Origin: Eudromia elegans
Taxonomy: Eukaryota; Chordata; Aves; Tinamiformes; Tinamidae
Direction: 5' to 3'
DNA: 64,000 bases
Assembly (NCBI GenBank): GCA_003342815.1
Contig: PTEX01000032.1
Coordinates: 2,219,665-2,283,664 of the forward strand
In this document: positions 11,261-23,999 of the stretch, piece by piece
Position numbering within the stretch: position 1 is the first letter of the stretch
Layout of the letters: every line of letters starts with the position of its first letter
Program-made: the position numbers and the translations under genes
The notes under the pieces: generated by a model
Database searches by the model: none
What the model saw: only the letters and a program-made list of their open reading frames with translations
Told to the model about the DNA's origin: nothing

Positions 11261-14200
11261 TCAACTTACTGTTTTCATAGCATCATGCCTGCTTTCACCT
11301 GTCATACAGAGGGCACAGAGCAGCACTAGAGATGCAAAGCTGCACTTAACCATTTAGGCAAGCCTTGACATAGCATTTCATATACTCCCACTGCCAGTTT
11401 TATTAATATAATCTTTTCCTGAGCAACGAAAATGTAGGGGTTTTTTATATGCATCAGGATAGGAATAATTATCCCAAGTAATGTTTTCAGGTTAGTATTA
11501 TGGGAAAAGAAAATCAATTCTTTACAAGGCAACATTATCCCATTGCAGCCCGCTCAGGATTTTGAGATTCTTTTTAAACTGCACGTGCCTTCTCAAAGCA
11601 GACTTCCCTGGAACCATCCAAAGATATATCAGTTACTAAACTAACTTTAGAAACCTGACTACAATATTAAAATTCACGTCATGGGGAAAGAGAGGGCCAG
11701 AAAGGAGCATTAGCTCGCTGCACCTCCCTTAGCTACACTATCCTGCAGGGCCGGCTTGGGTGATTAAACTCTCCTTTACCACTCCTTCTGCCATATTTAG
11801 ACCAGAACATAGACACAGAGCAGTAAGAAGTGCATCAGCAGTGTGACTGTGCACGGGGATGCATTCAACCAGGAAAGTCAGAACAAGCAGACTGGCCAGC
11901 AGGGTCATCACTGGAAGAAGTTTGTGGTTGCAGCCAGAGACCCTCCTTCCCCAGCACTGCTGATGGCAGCATGGCCCCAAACACTCAGTCACACAATTAT
12001 CACCTGGTCTGCCCTTGAGATTGACTAGGGAAAGCTAGAGGTCCTCTCTGAAAACAGATCAGCCCACTGTAACCACAGGCCAAAAGTTAAACATGGGAAA
12101 TTCCCTTCTTTCCATGGAATCACAGTGAGTAAGTCAGCTCCAGGAGAACAGGGGTTATGAGCCCGTTAAAAATAATAAACAGAAGAGTGTTTAAAAAGCA
12201 GAATTGCAAATTGAAGTAATGGTACTTTGTAAAAGGCAAAGAAGCACAGATATGACTATTTAAAATCTCCAACACTCAGGCACCAAATGGTGGAGTAAAA
12301 CTGAAACTATTCTATGGGGAGGATAGAGAACAGACAGGCAGGTAGAAAGTCTCTCTTCCTCCCCCAATTTCTTTCTTTTTTGCAAGAAGAGAAAAGATAC
12401 ATCCCAGTTACTGATTTAATTAACCCAGGATTTTTTCTTCTCTTATGTTAATGGGCCTGTTCTCACTTAAGCAAAATATTATGACAATTTTGAGATTATT
12501 CTTTACATTGACATAAAACTCTTCCACTTGATTAGGCTTTACTCCATTGGTAGCGTTTTCTACTTTGTTCAAGTCCCACTTAAGTATCCCTTAAGTACTC
12601 CTATTTCATGCTATTCTGATTTGGGGTCCTGTGATTTACAGCAAAGCATTAATTTTCAGTTTTAGCACTGTTTTTCAGTGTTAATTGGCCTGCAGACAGT
12701 ACCAAGCACCCTGTCCTATCCTGCTTCTTCACCAGCTCTGCAGTTCCTCATCACCAACAGCCTCTCCCATGATCAAGCACAGAAATGATCTTTTTAAGAA
12801 ACTGTTTTCCTCCTGAGAATTACACCAGTTTGTCCGTACCTACCGAATGCATTAGTTATTCAGACCAAACTACTTCTAGAGGTCTCAGGAAAAGAGAGGT
12901 ATGCAAGTGCTTCTTTGCTTATATTTTCATAAGCTTGCAGCACTCATCTTCCATAAGCAATTTCCCCCTATCCATCTGACATTAGGAAAAGCTCCAACAT
13001 CCTAATGCTCACTGAGCACCTCTCCCATGTTTTGTTGCCAAAACAAGCAATAACACAGGTATCTTCTACATTTCTCAAGTCTTATCTCACATGAGCAAAA
13101 AATTAGCAGATTTTTTTATTTACTGAACATGTCAAAAATGGAATATATACTTAGCTTGGTGTGAACTGATTGAAGTAGCTCCTTACGTCACGATACTCAT
13201 GTGCTGCAGCGCTGGTGGCACTTGTGTCCCCACAAGACTTGCAGGGCAAGCATGCTGCTTATGGAAGGGCCCTAAGGCACACACACCACTTGTTTTCTTT
13301 TTTTCCCTGCACGGATTTTTTCCTGGCCTTTTTTACTTTAATCTAAAAAACAAACACAAAAAAACTCCACTATTTTACTGCAGTAAAAGTTTTCTAACTG
13401 TAATTTCCAAGCTTATTTCCCCTTCTCCAGCTACAACTTAGGAGCTTTCCCTACCCCTTTTGACCATAGCTTAGAGTCTGGATCAGTTTAAGGACCTTCC
13501 CCAATTTCTTTTATTATTATTAATTTTTATTTGGTTGTTTCTATTCTTCCCCCTCCAGCTTGCAAGCTCCTGATCTGATTATCCAGTCTCTCTTTCCTCC
13601 TGTCCAGTTTTCAGCTGTCAGCCATAGATATCTACCCTCTGCAAAATTAATTTTACCATTGCTATGCTTCAATGCTTTGTATTTGCAGCCCCTCCAAGCC
13701 TCTCACTTAACAACACTGTATGCAATAATATATCGAATAAATGAGTAACCACTTCATCTGCTCTTGTATTTATGAACACCAGAGAAGTTTTTTTTTTTTT
13801 TGGGCTGTGAATGAGAAATTAGATGTCCTTTAAAGATTACCAAGATGTATTTTCAATTGCTATGAGAAGAAAATCAAAGAGACAAAATTACTTTCTTCTG
13901 CTTAAATATTTCATTGATTTTTCTTAGAACACAACCCTGCTCTCAAAACCCAAGGCACACGGGATGATTTCTAGCTATATTGCAAAGCTCCTTATAGATA
14001 CAGACCTGACCAGAGCGCACACTTGTCAAGAAGGGCTCGTAGTAACACTAAATGTATTTTGATGCACATCATCTGTAGACTGCATTGCCCTTAATCGCAG
14101 CGCAATAACTCAACAGGGTTTCAGGGTCTGGAAACCTGCATTCCTGCTGCCATCATGGCACAAATGGCCTGCCTTTCCTCAGGGTCCAGATATTTTCCAG

Positions 14201-14290
14201 AGATAAAAAACACCCCCAAGAACTCAAATTACAACTTTTAGTCACATAAAAGCAAATAAGTTTGCAGGCCTTGCCAAGTTGAGATCAAGC
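11260..14290. other. Intergenic stretch, no gene recognised
   Basis: The open frames at 11.7-12.0 and 13.2-13.4 kb are short and lack recognisable features. A TTATTATTATTAA simple tract lies near 13.51-13.53 kb and a T run near 13.79 kb. The AT-rich portion at 12.4-12.7 kb is mildly enhancer-like, but I would not call it. Confidence 0.55.
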
Positions 14291-14294
14291 TGCT

Positions 14295-14760
14295 CCCCTG
14301 TTAGAGCCCGCCCAGCGCTTTTGTGGCAAACGCTCTCAGCCTCCCCAAAATAGAAGCAGCGAAGAGGAGCAATTTCAGATCAAAAGCAAGCAGCTTCCTA
14401 CCACGCAGGCAGGCTGCACACGAGAGCAGCGGTGGCAGCTCCCGTGCGGCCGCCGAGACCCTTAAGGAGCCACTTCCTCCACAGCGGCAGTTAGGCCGCA
14501 GGAAGCCACGTGAGGGCCGTGGGGACAGGCCCGAAAAAACCCTCCAACCTCACAGGCCTCTTTCTTAATTCTTAACAGCAGTGAAAGCCAGCAGCTCCAT
14601 CCTACTGTTACCCTTGGGTAAAACCTCTCCGATTTGGGGGCAGAGCCATCCCTGGACTCACGCACACTGGGCCTAAGGCCCGCGAGCTCCGCGGATCCCA
14701 GCGCCATTTCCCTGCGCGGCGGTGGCAGCCCAGGGCCCACCGGGAGCAACACGAGTGCAC
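14295..14760. promoter_or_regulatory. CpG-rich patch, possible CpG island or promoter
   Basis: GC content and CpG frequency rise sharply compared with both flanks, with a NotI-type GCGGCCGC site near 14446 and clusters such as GCGAGCTCCGCGG. Stop codons become rare here, which explains the opposing open frames at 14323-14568 (+) and 14462-14752 (-). CpG-rich patches in avian DNA often mark promoters, including those of non-coding RNAs. The 11-mer GCGGTGGCAGC occurs twice in the same orientation (14429-14439 and 14719-14729) and resembles part of the CTCF core. No transcription start or first exon can be assigned. Confidence 0.45.
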
Positions 14761-14769
14761 GTTTCCTCT

Positions 14770-15015
14770 GGATAGATGGAGTTTTGCAAGGACTGATAAC
14801 TTTTTAATATTTCAGAATACACTTTGAATTACAATTACAATTAGGCCAAGAGCTTTTTTGCCCCCATAATCACAGGAAGTGGCCCAAGCAATTTAGTGTT
14901 CCAATTTTTATATTCAATGAGCAAATATTACGCCGTCCAATTATATAATTAAACAATAGATTAAAAAAAACCTAGGTCACATCGTGTGCCCGGTTTAAAC
15001 AGATACATAATGCTG
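14770..15015. promoter_or_regulatory. Enhancer-like block beside the CpG patch
   Basis: The sequence changes abruptly from GC-rich to an AT-rich, non-repetitive block with ATTACAATTACAATTA, ATAATCACAGGAAGTGG (ETS-like GGAAGT), CCAATTATATAATTAAAC and CAATAGATTA words. Clustered homeodomain, ETS and CCAAT-type motifs without a reading frame are typical of developmental enhancers. Conservation is inferred, not seen. Confidence 0.4.
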
Positions 15016-15540
15016 AAGATGGAAAAAGAGCTTTCTTCAAAAGTTAAAAGGGTTTGGATTTCTTTGGGGGTTTTTGACTTGGAATTGTAGTTCCAGTCAG
15101 AAAAGGAATATTTCTAAACTTTTTTTGTCCAGCTGCCCGCGGGACCCTGCAACCCTCATGTGAGGGGACTGCATCCCTCTGAAATAGTTATGTAAAAAAT
15201 ATGAGCCCATTTATGTTTGAATCCCTTAGTCCAAATCCATAGGCACAGTATATGATTCCCAGAAATATCTCCTGCTAAAAATAAATGAAAGATAATATAA
15301 AAAAAATTTTGCTCACTACAAATTAGAAATACACATCATAAATATCTTCATATACACGTCACTCTGACTTCCAGATCCTGTTTCATAAGTGATTCTTACA
15401 AAGCTCTAGTCTTTGAGACATCACTCCTTCAAGAACCCCCCCAAATCTACATTTGCATAAATAAATTCATTTACTTGAACTCGCCATATCAGTTCTGTGT
15501 TCCTACCCCAACTGGATCTATCAAACTTCATTCTCCAGGC
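15015..15540. other. Intergenic stretch
   Basis: No gene or repeat family is recognised. The sequence is AT-rich with a few A and T runs. Confidence 0.55.
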
Positions 15541-15544
15541 AGGC

Positions 15545-15660
15545 AGCTGCTTCACTGTCTTTGGCGTTTTAAATAAAATTAAAATGAGATTTAACACTTT
15601 TAATTAGATGTTTAATTCATGCTTTTGTGAGCTATTTCCTTCCAGTCAGAATTTTGTCAC
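15545..15660. promoter_or_regulatory. Short homeodomain-motif cluster
   Basis: About 115 bp contain TAAAATTAAAATGAG, TTTTAATTAGATGTTTAATTC and related TAAT cores, ending shortly before a 17-18 T run at about 15.69-15.71 kb. This is a small candidate enhancer core, by motif density only. Confidence 0.25.
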
Positions 15661-18600
15661 ACAGCTATAACAGTCTTTCCACTGCCAACATTTTTTTTTT
15701 TTTTTTAATTTGCTAACTCAGTGTCTCATAAAGAACGTGCATTGCACAATGAGAGAGAGAGAATTTGAAAGCGAAAGTACCACGTGTTGGTAGAGGAAGA
15801 ACGCCCAGTAACTGCCACTAGCTGCAAGTGTGAAAGTGTGCAACGCTCAGAGCCGAAATAATAAAACCCAAAACACTCCAGAAAGAAACCTTCCAAAACA
15901 ACAGGAACAATTAAAGAAAAAAAACAAACAAACATTTCTACAGTGGATACACTAAGTTTAAAGCTTATGGGGCTAGCTGAAAGACTAACTCAAGCAGAAC
16001 TGGGCTCCTACTTCCGAGAAGGCAACTCTTACTTCTACTTGTGTTTTTAAAGAAGCAAGCATATAAATACTCCCCCAATGCAAGCAAAACAAAACCAAGA
16101 AGCAGAAGAGGACGCAGGGTTATGTGAAGGCAGCAGTGGAGACAGCAGCCTTGTTTTCAAGGGGTTCTGCCTGCTTCCCCCTCACTGCCTTTCTGTGCTT
16201 TTCCAAACCTGCCCTGTAGGACAAGGCTATTTCTGCTGCCCCCCTTGCTCACGTCCTGCCCAACGCAGCCCTCGTGAATCCACTCATTCATCCCTGCTTG
16301 CCCACGGCTAACCTGGTGATGCTGCCCACAGCTTTTTTAAGCACCTGGTAGCTGTAAAGCCTCTCTGTGCAGCCTCCTGGAACCCCAGCATTTCACAGGG
16401 TCAGTGGCTTGACCACACGCTTGCAGACCAAACTGCCAGGCTCCAGGTTGCTCCTTTAAACTCTGCCTTCAGCACAGGGAGGATGTTCCCTAAGCTACTA
16501 AACACTGTTTGAAACTCACAGTTCTCTGTGAAATCTACTGTTTTGCTTTAAAAAAATTGTGTATTTTCTTGAGTAGGCAAGTCAAGTAATCAAACAACTC
16601 ATCCAGAAGACTTTTTCTGAAGAACTTTAACATCTGAAACTTAAGCAGACAAAGAGTCCCCTAATTTCTGCCCAAGACGGTTCACAGCACATATGGTATC
16701 CCAAGACAGCTTATTCAAAAACCCAGAGAAAACAACAGAGATCCAAAATTTGCACATACAATCTGACCTTATCTGAATTGTGGTGACAAGGAGAGAAGAA
16801 AAAAATAAAAATAAATCAATAGGTGTGGGCCTTTTACCCAGGCTCTGCCACCTGTCCTTGGGGAATAAAATTATTAACTGCTTTGGCTAAAGAACCAATA
16901 CAACCAGCAGCAACAAAATCAGTCTGACTTTTACCAAAACACCTATTAGGGCAAGACTTTTGCTCAGCACTGGTAGTCTTGACTGCAGGTAAATACTATG
17001 AGAGAAAGAACTTTTAATAGCCGTTAATTTATATGCTCTTAGATGAGAGAAATCTAAGTCATCAGCTACAACCAAAAGAGAATGCGGCACCACAGCCCAG
17101 AGACTCTCAGGGCACACAGTCACACACTCTGTCCAGTTCCTCCTTCCACAGAAGGCCAAACAATCCTTATTTTCCTTGTTTCAGGAAACATGCTATGCCA
17201 TAGCTTGAAAACAGTCAAGAAAAGCCACACAAGAATCAAACTCATAAGCACCCAGAATCAGGACTTCACAACAGGTAACTGAGCAAAAGCATACTCCAGC
17301 AATATCTTACTTATCTACATTATTCTAGGAAATCTCTTACCTAAGCAAGCCCAGAAGTTCAGCACACCATGAGGGAGAGGTTTCAGGAGCAGCACACATG
17401 CAAATACTTGAGCAATTGACTTCTCATTTGAGCTTTTAGCTGCAGGTGTGCAGGGGCACATTGTGCTCCTTGGGAGCTGCATGCACATAAATATCTTTAA
17501 GTTTATCTTTCCCACCTGGGTGGCTGGATCAGAAACCACTCCAGACCCCTCTCAAAGTCTGTTCTCAACTGGGGGCCTAGTTGAATCACTTAAGGGGAAA
17601 TTGAAATCAAAGATGGTTTTCTGCATCCAGCTGAAATGGATTGTTTAGTGATTACAAAAATGCAAACCCTCAAGTGGGCTCAGGTTGTATGAGGGGAAAT
17701 AGAGAGACCTGGGAGCAGTTGCATGAAAGAGAAGTAAATACTTTTGTGGGGGGAAAGGCATTTTTCTCTTCTAGCACTGCTACTAGCAGCATAGCAAGAG
17801 TGGCTTACAAAGAAAACATGCAAACACTAGACTGCTGTGAATTATGTGTTTTGGTAAGAGATAAAATAATAATCGGCTCGCCAGCAAGACCAAATCCCCA
17901 AGCTGCTTGTAGGATCATGATTGTAGTGGTGTTGAGTCATCTCTTTTGCATACCTCCATGTAGGCACCGTTCCCAGCACACTGAGGTCGGTATTAGCAGC
18001 GGGCTCTAAACCCCACAGTCTCATAACCTCAGCCCAGAGGGGCGAGACAAGGTGGCCTCCATCACCCCACAAAGGCCTTTGCCTCAAAGTCATGTTGGGC
18101 AGAGCTGCAGCTTTTCACTCTCCAGCCTCACAAGCATCTTCTGTCAACTCACCTCCCCACAAGGCACTTCCCTCCCAGCCCTATCTACAAATGCCAAAAC
18201 CTTTCACTTGACCGGGCCAGGTTGTTACTGGCCAGCTGGGCATTAAATTGTTTGTATAAGGACATGCTGTTATCACAGGGATCCCTCACAGCCTCAGTGT
18301 ATTTAAGGAGCCCTTGCAGCATTTCTGGCCTGCTTGATAACCTCAGTGACACCTTTCTAGGTGCTTGCAGAGAAAGTGCTGCCTTTCTGGAAAGGCAAGA
18401 ACCTGCAATATAATTAAATATGTCAAGTCAGTTCTGATCCAGGGTATGGAGACCTCAGGGTAATTTGTTTCCTTTTATAAATCTGATCTTGATTTGCTTA
18501 ATTTCTTTCTAGATGAACCTGAACAGTGGCTTTCAATTCTCCTGGCCTCTTATTTATTATTTTTAGATAGTTCATCCTTTTAGACAGAAATCATAATTAT
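15660..18600. other. Intergenic stretch, no gene recognised
   Basis: There are open frames up to about 122 codons (17.64-18.01 kb, plus strand), with an antisense frame covering part of the same DNA. I see no domain, no codon-pattern contrast and no consistent splice signals. An AAAC-type simple repeat lies at about 15.92-15.94 kb. Nothing else is supported. Confidence 0.55.
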
Positions 18601-18638
18601 CAGAGACTGGGGGGAAAGAGCCCAGATTTAAATGAATC

Positions 18639-18671
18639 CACATACACATATGCATGTGCGCACGTGTATAT
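18639..18671. repeat. 33-bp alternating purine-pyrimidine run
   Basis: Every base alternates pyrimidine/purine over 33 bp, including CATGTGCGCACGTG at the centre. Such runs are the classical substrate for left-handed Z-DNA. The core also contains overlapping E-box (CACGTG) and TGCGCA words. Confidence 0.85.
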
Positions 18672-18699
18672 TAAGCTGCTGCCTGTCAAAGACGGTTTA

Positions 18700-18900
18700 A
18701 TGACGCTGGAGAGAAGCTTTTAAATAAAGTCATGGAGAATGTCAAGCAACGTGAAGCAACCCAGTTAAACACAGAAAAACCTGTCCTCCCTTTCAGTTGG
18801 CTCCTGATTTATGTCAAGCTGAAATAAATGATAATAACACAATGTTATTAGAGTCCGCTATGACATAAATATGAAGTGTATGCATTTAGAACTATAAAAC
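18700..18900. promoter_or_regulatory. Enhancer-like block with nested inverted repeat
   Basis: AT-rich single-copy block. Outer arms ATTTATGTCA (18807-18816) and TGACATAAAT (18861-18870) match perfectly. Inside them, TAATAACA (18832-18839) and TGTTATTA (18843-18850) form a second perfect hairpin. TGACA is a MEIS/TGIF-type core and TGATTTATG resembles PBX-HOX sites. This could be a regulatory element or a structured RNA segment; neither is proven. Confidence 0.4.
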
Positions 18901-19380
18901 ACAGATGGGAGCACACCATCTATAAGTTCCAATCCATCACATTTCAAATACACCCAAAGCACACCAAAAACGGCTAGTAGGAGAAATGAAGACAGAAGTA
19001 TTTGAACTGACCTTTCCTTCTTGAAGCATTTTTTTTTCTAAGGGACCTATTTGTGCAAAATTGCTTAAAGCCGAAGACTGGCTGGTGTACCAAAGTGCCA
19101 ATACCATGTTTATTCCTCCAGTGTTATTCCTCTCGTTTGTGGTTGTGTAAAGGTGTAGCCCGGGCAGGCTGCAGAGTCACGATGCTGAACCATCTCGTGA
19201 AAACCTTGCCTACCCTGGCCCGACATAGGACTATGCAGGACACTGAGCACTGGCATGTGCTACCAGCCTTGGGAGGAAATACCAACATCATGAAATGGTA
19301 AATTGGAAATTGGCAGTGTTGGCAGTAGCTCTGCCTTTTCCCCATCTTTTGCAGCAAAGCTTTCTGAAATTAAATATATT
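18900..19380. other. Intergenic stretch
   Basis: The open frames at 19.05-19.30 kb (+) and 19.12-19.36 kb (-) overlap and neither looks like protein. No repeat family is recognised. Confidence 0.55.
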
Positions 19381-20015
19381 TGACTACAAATAATAATAAG
19401 CCGTAAAGAAAGGCAATGAATATTTTCATGCATCTCACTTCAACAGATTCCTGTTTAATTCTAAGCCCTTCATTTGAGAAATCAGTTGTGATGTTGATTG
19501 TATGTCACAATATCCAAGCCAATGAAGTTATGTTGATGCTAGTTAAAAAGCAAGTAGAAAGTGTAATTTAAAGCAATAACAGACCAGCAAAGAACAGTCT
19601 TAGAATATTTTCTCTTACACATGACTTAAGATCTAATTATTGTTAGTAAAAGCAAACCCTTTGTGTCAGAAAAAGAGTGCTTTTTCTTTAGTGGCCGTAG
19701 ATTAAAATGCTCTAGTTAGGCCTTTTCATATCCATAAAAAAAAATTAGCCCATAAATTCTTTTATACTTTTGATGAAGGTATTTTTGGAACTGCAATAAA
19801 TTTCTCATTACATATAATATACTACTGTCTGATTTTTTTAATTTTTACCTCAAAATTATGTCTAAATGGGACAGTCCAATTATGTCTGATTTAATGTTCT
19901 AATGTAATCCTGTGTGATTACAAGAAAGGTCTTGGGTTATTTAACAAGTGACGTTTTAGATTTATTACAAAAGCCATGCAGGACCTGTGGGGAGCCAATT
20001 AAACTTCCATGGACA
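19380..20015. promoter_or_regulatory. AT-rich block resembling conserved non-coding DNA
   Basis: About 600 bp of AT-rich single-copy sequence in which CAATTATGTCTGA and AATTATGTCTAAA recur as a related pair near 19.85-19.89 kb, with several TAAT, ATTA and TGATTTA words. No reading frame is present. This is a candidate enhancer or other conserved element by texture. Confidence 0.3.
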
Positions 20016-22180
20016 TCAGCTGCTTAGCAGTGTCCTCCTGCCACTAACCTGCCACCCTCCCTACAGCAACAACCACCTTGCTCTTCAGCAGATGGGAAAC
20101 TGGAGCTTAGTTAAGGACTGTAACCTTTAAGAGAGAAGATGTGGAAGAAGAAACAAAGATTTCAGGCTTCCACTGCGGACCTTATCAAAACACCCACCCC
20201 ATGGTGGGTTTGTGGTCATGGTGAGGCCTTCTTGTTCCTGGCACCCCAATGGCTCAACGGCAGTCAGAGACAGTACATGAGTAAATAAGTAAGTGAATAA
20301 AAATCTTGGCATAGAGAAGCCAACTCAGCCTGCATTTGCTCACTTGATCTCATTCTCTTGCTTCTGTACCCAAATAGTTTCTGAAAGGCCAAAATATTCC
20401 TTCATCCATTCTCACCATTTCAGTGCATCACTGTGAGTTCTCATTGTAAAGCAGGGCAGAATTTAGCTTGCAAAGTCATTCCGGTACATCTGGTAAAGAC
20501 GCGTGAGGAAGACTGACCCTGGCTGGGCTGCCAGGGCTCAGGTGGAGAGTTGCTGGGGCTGGCAATTAGAAAAAGTAACTTTTAATTGCAAATGAAGCAG
20601 ATTTGTTCTGGGGTTACTGAGAGGCAATAGACATGGCACCAGGTGATGACTCTGTTATAGCATCATTTTTAAGAGTAAAACTTGCACTTGAAGATGAATT
20701 TATTGGAATTTTTACAGCTGTACTTCTGGTCATGAGATATTGATTTTACAGCTAGATATAAATGAGTTAAAATAAAGGGGAAAAAAGTCCCAGGCTTTAT
20801 CTCAGTGACCAAAAGCTACTTCTGCTATAGGAGCTTTTTGCTCGTATACTGCTCTGTACCGGTATAGCAGCCTCTGTGAAATCAAGCCATACAAGGTTAG
20901 CATCGCTCCAGCAAAGCCACCAGCAGGAGTAAAATGAGCTTCCTAGGAGAAGTGCAGTTATAGCGGAACAATTCTGCCTAAAGAGGAGCTTTTGCTGGTG
21001 GTGTTATGATGACTAGAGCTTACACCTCTCACCTCACCAGACCAGTTTCATATCTGTGCCAATAAATCCAACAGACCAGGTCAGAAGCAGACACTGAGTA
21101 AATCTGAATAGGGATAAGCTCTTTATGACTTATCTCTCTTTTTTTTTTGGCTATTCTTTATTCACAAGCATAGTGAAAGTCATCCCATTATGTCTGAAAT
21201 TCCCAGCACTCAATTCCCTACTACTGGTTTCTAATTAGAAAGTAGCTTTAGTGGTGGATGCAGTGAAGAATGGGCAGGTAGAGAGAAAAAAGGAGAGATC
21301 AGGGAAACAGCTGATCATTGTGGCACGTGTGCCAATCTTTTTACCTTTAGTTGTACCTAAATCATTTAAACACTGTGACCAGCAGCAAAAATGTTACCCA
21401 AAATCCCTCGTGCTGCCTTAGCCTGAATTGTGACCCTTTATATATATTCCCCTGCAGTCCCCAAACCCCTTCTGCTCACCTTATATCCTTATTGCTTGTT
21501 TGTTCTTTTCCCATGCTACAGACCAGCTCTGCTGATCCCACTACCCGCCTGTATTCGTGCTCATCAAATATAAAGCAGAGCACATGATGCACTTTTTTCC
21601 CAGCATTCAAGCATGAACTGTTGTTCACTCTGGATTCCCTCTGCTCTGTTTTGCTCCATAACTTTTCCCAGGGCAGTGATCAACCCTTTCTCCAATCAGC
21701 TTTATCACCTCGCAGACAAAACTGCTCCACAGACCAGTCCCAGCGGCTGCAGGATCATGATGATTTTATGCCTCCAACCTGTCATGCCACTCGTAATGCC
21801 CCTAACTACCCAGCGAGTGGCAGTCCCAAGGTTGCTTGTAAAGCAGGATGTCTAGTGCAGCCAGCAGGCTGGCCTGTGTAGTAAATTTGATGTATTTCAT
21901 ACTTAAGTAGCAATGTCAACTGTTAAATCCATTCCTTGCTAAAAATAAAAGCTACATAATAAGCCTGATACTGTAGATCACTTTAAACCAGATACTGTAA
22001 TCCCCACTTGAGACAGATACATGACCTATTAAATTAAACATAGATTCCCTTAAATTGCATACTGAACCTCCCTCAGATCAGATTGACTCCATTACTTTAC
22101 CCAGTAAATAGAAATATTGAACTTCTGTATACTTTCAGACATGATGTATATAGGTACTTACCAGCTTTTGTATATGCCTG
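20015..22180. other. Intergenic stretch, no gene recognised
   Basis: Short overlapping frames occur at 20.1-20.3, 21.35-21.6 and 21.6-21.9 kb without recognisable features. No repeat family is seen. Confidence 0.55.
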
Positions 22181-23950
22181 CTATATTAGCCAAAATATGG
22201 CACAAAATAAAAATAACGTTGACAATATTTTCAAACCCAAAGGCTTGATACCATTTTCCTAAAAATGGAGTTAATTTATTTAAGAAAATAAGGCTTTCTT
22301 TTCTGAGGAAGAAAGTTACCTCCATTTGATATCTGTAGCAGATAACTGTATTCAGGCCTTAAAAACAAAAATTCACCCATATTAACATGCTGATAAATTA
22401 TTTTAGACACCCACATTTGAAAACATTATCATAATGACTAAAAAAACACAGCTGACAGGCTCAGGAATGCCTTGTGTTAGAATAATTCCACTGAGGCCTT
22501 CCAGACCTTTCTGGGGAAACATACTTTCCTGCAGAATTTGCGTCTCAATAAACTACTTGGTTGTTGTCGTTGTATTTTACAACTTTCTGGATATCTTCAG
22601 CCTGTCACTGAAAAGCTGTTTTGGCAATTTATGCAAGGGAAACGTAGGGAAGAACATGAAGATGACGACAGGACGGACACAACTGCATGGACCGATCCGT
22701 GGAGAAGCATTTGACCATGCCAAGAGCTCCGAGTGCTGCTCATATATTTACGGTTCTTGAGGTGGGCAGAGGAATCAGGACTTTGTATAGATTACTGCAG
22801 AAAGAAAGCAGCAGGTTATGCATATTTTATGCCGATGTGGCACCTACTTAATGTGTTTTACCACTCACTGAACATGGGCTGGACACTGCATTATATCATT
22901 ATGTGCAGGGTTAAAGCAGATTACTGCTGAGTACCCACACCCAGCGTTTCGCAGCTGCTCTCTCGCTTTGGCACACGCTCAGGGCTTGCTTCCAACACAG
23001 CTCAGCAAAACTGCTACCTCCGTGTCTTGCAGCAACTCTCATTTATTTATTCAGATTTATCACCACACCTATCAAGCTTCTCTCACTTCTGTCTTTTATA
23101 TCCCTTTTTTTCTTTCTGACTCCCCAAGCCTCTTCAATTCCTGAGCTGTTCTTTATGAGCACTCAGTATAAAACTGGGGCTCTCTGTAAGAATTTTTGGA
23201 GTTATTGTAGCAGCTCTGGAATTCCCACCTAAAGAGGAACGCCAAATGGGATCACAGGCACCTGAAAAACAACCGGCCAACTGACCAAATAAATGAATAA
23301 GCAAAAAACTAAGCAGGTTATATGAGGCCGTCATCCAGGTGGATGCAGCAAATAATGCTTGCACTTGTAGAATGAGGATAAATCAAGATGATGCAGTCTG
23401 TAACAATATTACAAGGGTAATATTTTCCCACGCATTGAAATGAAGTCCTCTTAAGCAATTCCTGCCTTGGATGAGTCACTGTCTGTCTTGGATGGTTTAT
23501 TCAGTTTTATTTCTGTTAAGCAAGAATGGAGGAAAAATCTTATGCTGCACTCCAAGCAAGTCCCCTGTTCCCCAGGACCGCGCCGGTGCAGTTTGTACCA
23601 CGTCTTGCCCAGGCTATAGGATGCCCTCTCACAATGTCTGTGCCTTTGCAAGCAGCACACAGGAAGAGAAGATGAAACTGCTTCGTTCTGCTCAGGGAAG
23701 ATCCAGGCCTGAGCACCGTGTGTCAGGCGCAAGGAGGTGACATGTGCCAGCTGATGGCAGCGGGAAAGCGGTGACACCTTCCTCGCAGGACGCAGCATTG
23801 GAGAGTAGCTAAGGCAAGGCAGAACTGGAGCCCTTTTTGCTGAGAGGAAGTGTGAAGTCAGCCTATATTTTGGTGAAGCCACTTGAGGGATATGCTTCAG
23901 CAATAAGACATGACAAGCTGTGAATTACAGCGCATTAATTCAAGCCTAGC
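22180..23950. other. Intergenic stretch, no gene recognised
   Basis: It begins with AT-rich DNA (22.2-22.45 kb) and then has a more balanced composition. A 150-codon minus-strand open frame (23451-23903) and shorter plus-strand frames overlap it. The composition (many S, P, R and C) and the opposite-strand openness argue against coding. No CR1 or SINE is recognised. Confidence 0.5.
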
Positions 23951-23999
23951 ATATTGTCAAGTATGGGGCCAAGGGGCTAAGGGCCATCCATACAACTAG

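Noticed and set aside
23451..23903. 150-codon minus-strand open frame
   Set aside because: Composition is rich in S, P, R and C, the opposite strand is also open, and there is no recognisable domain; consistent with chance.
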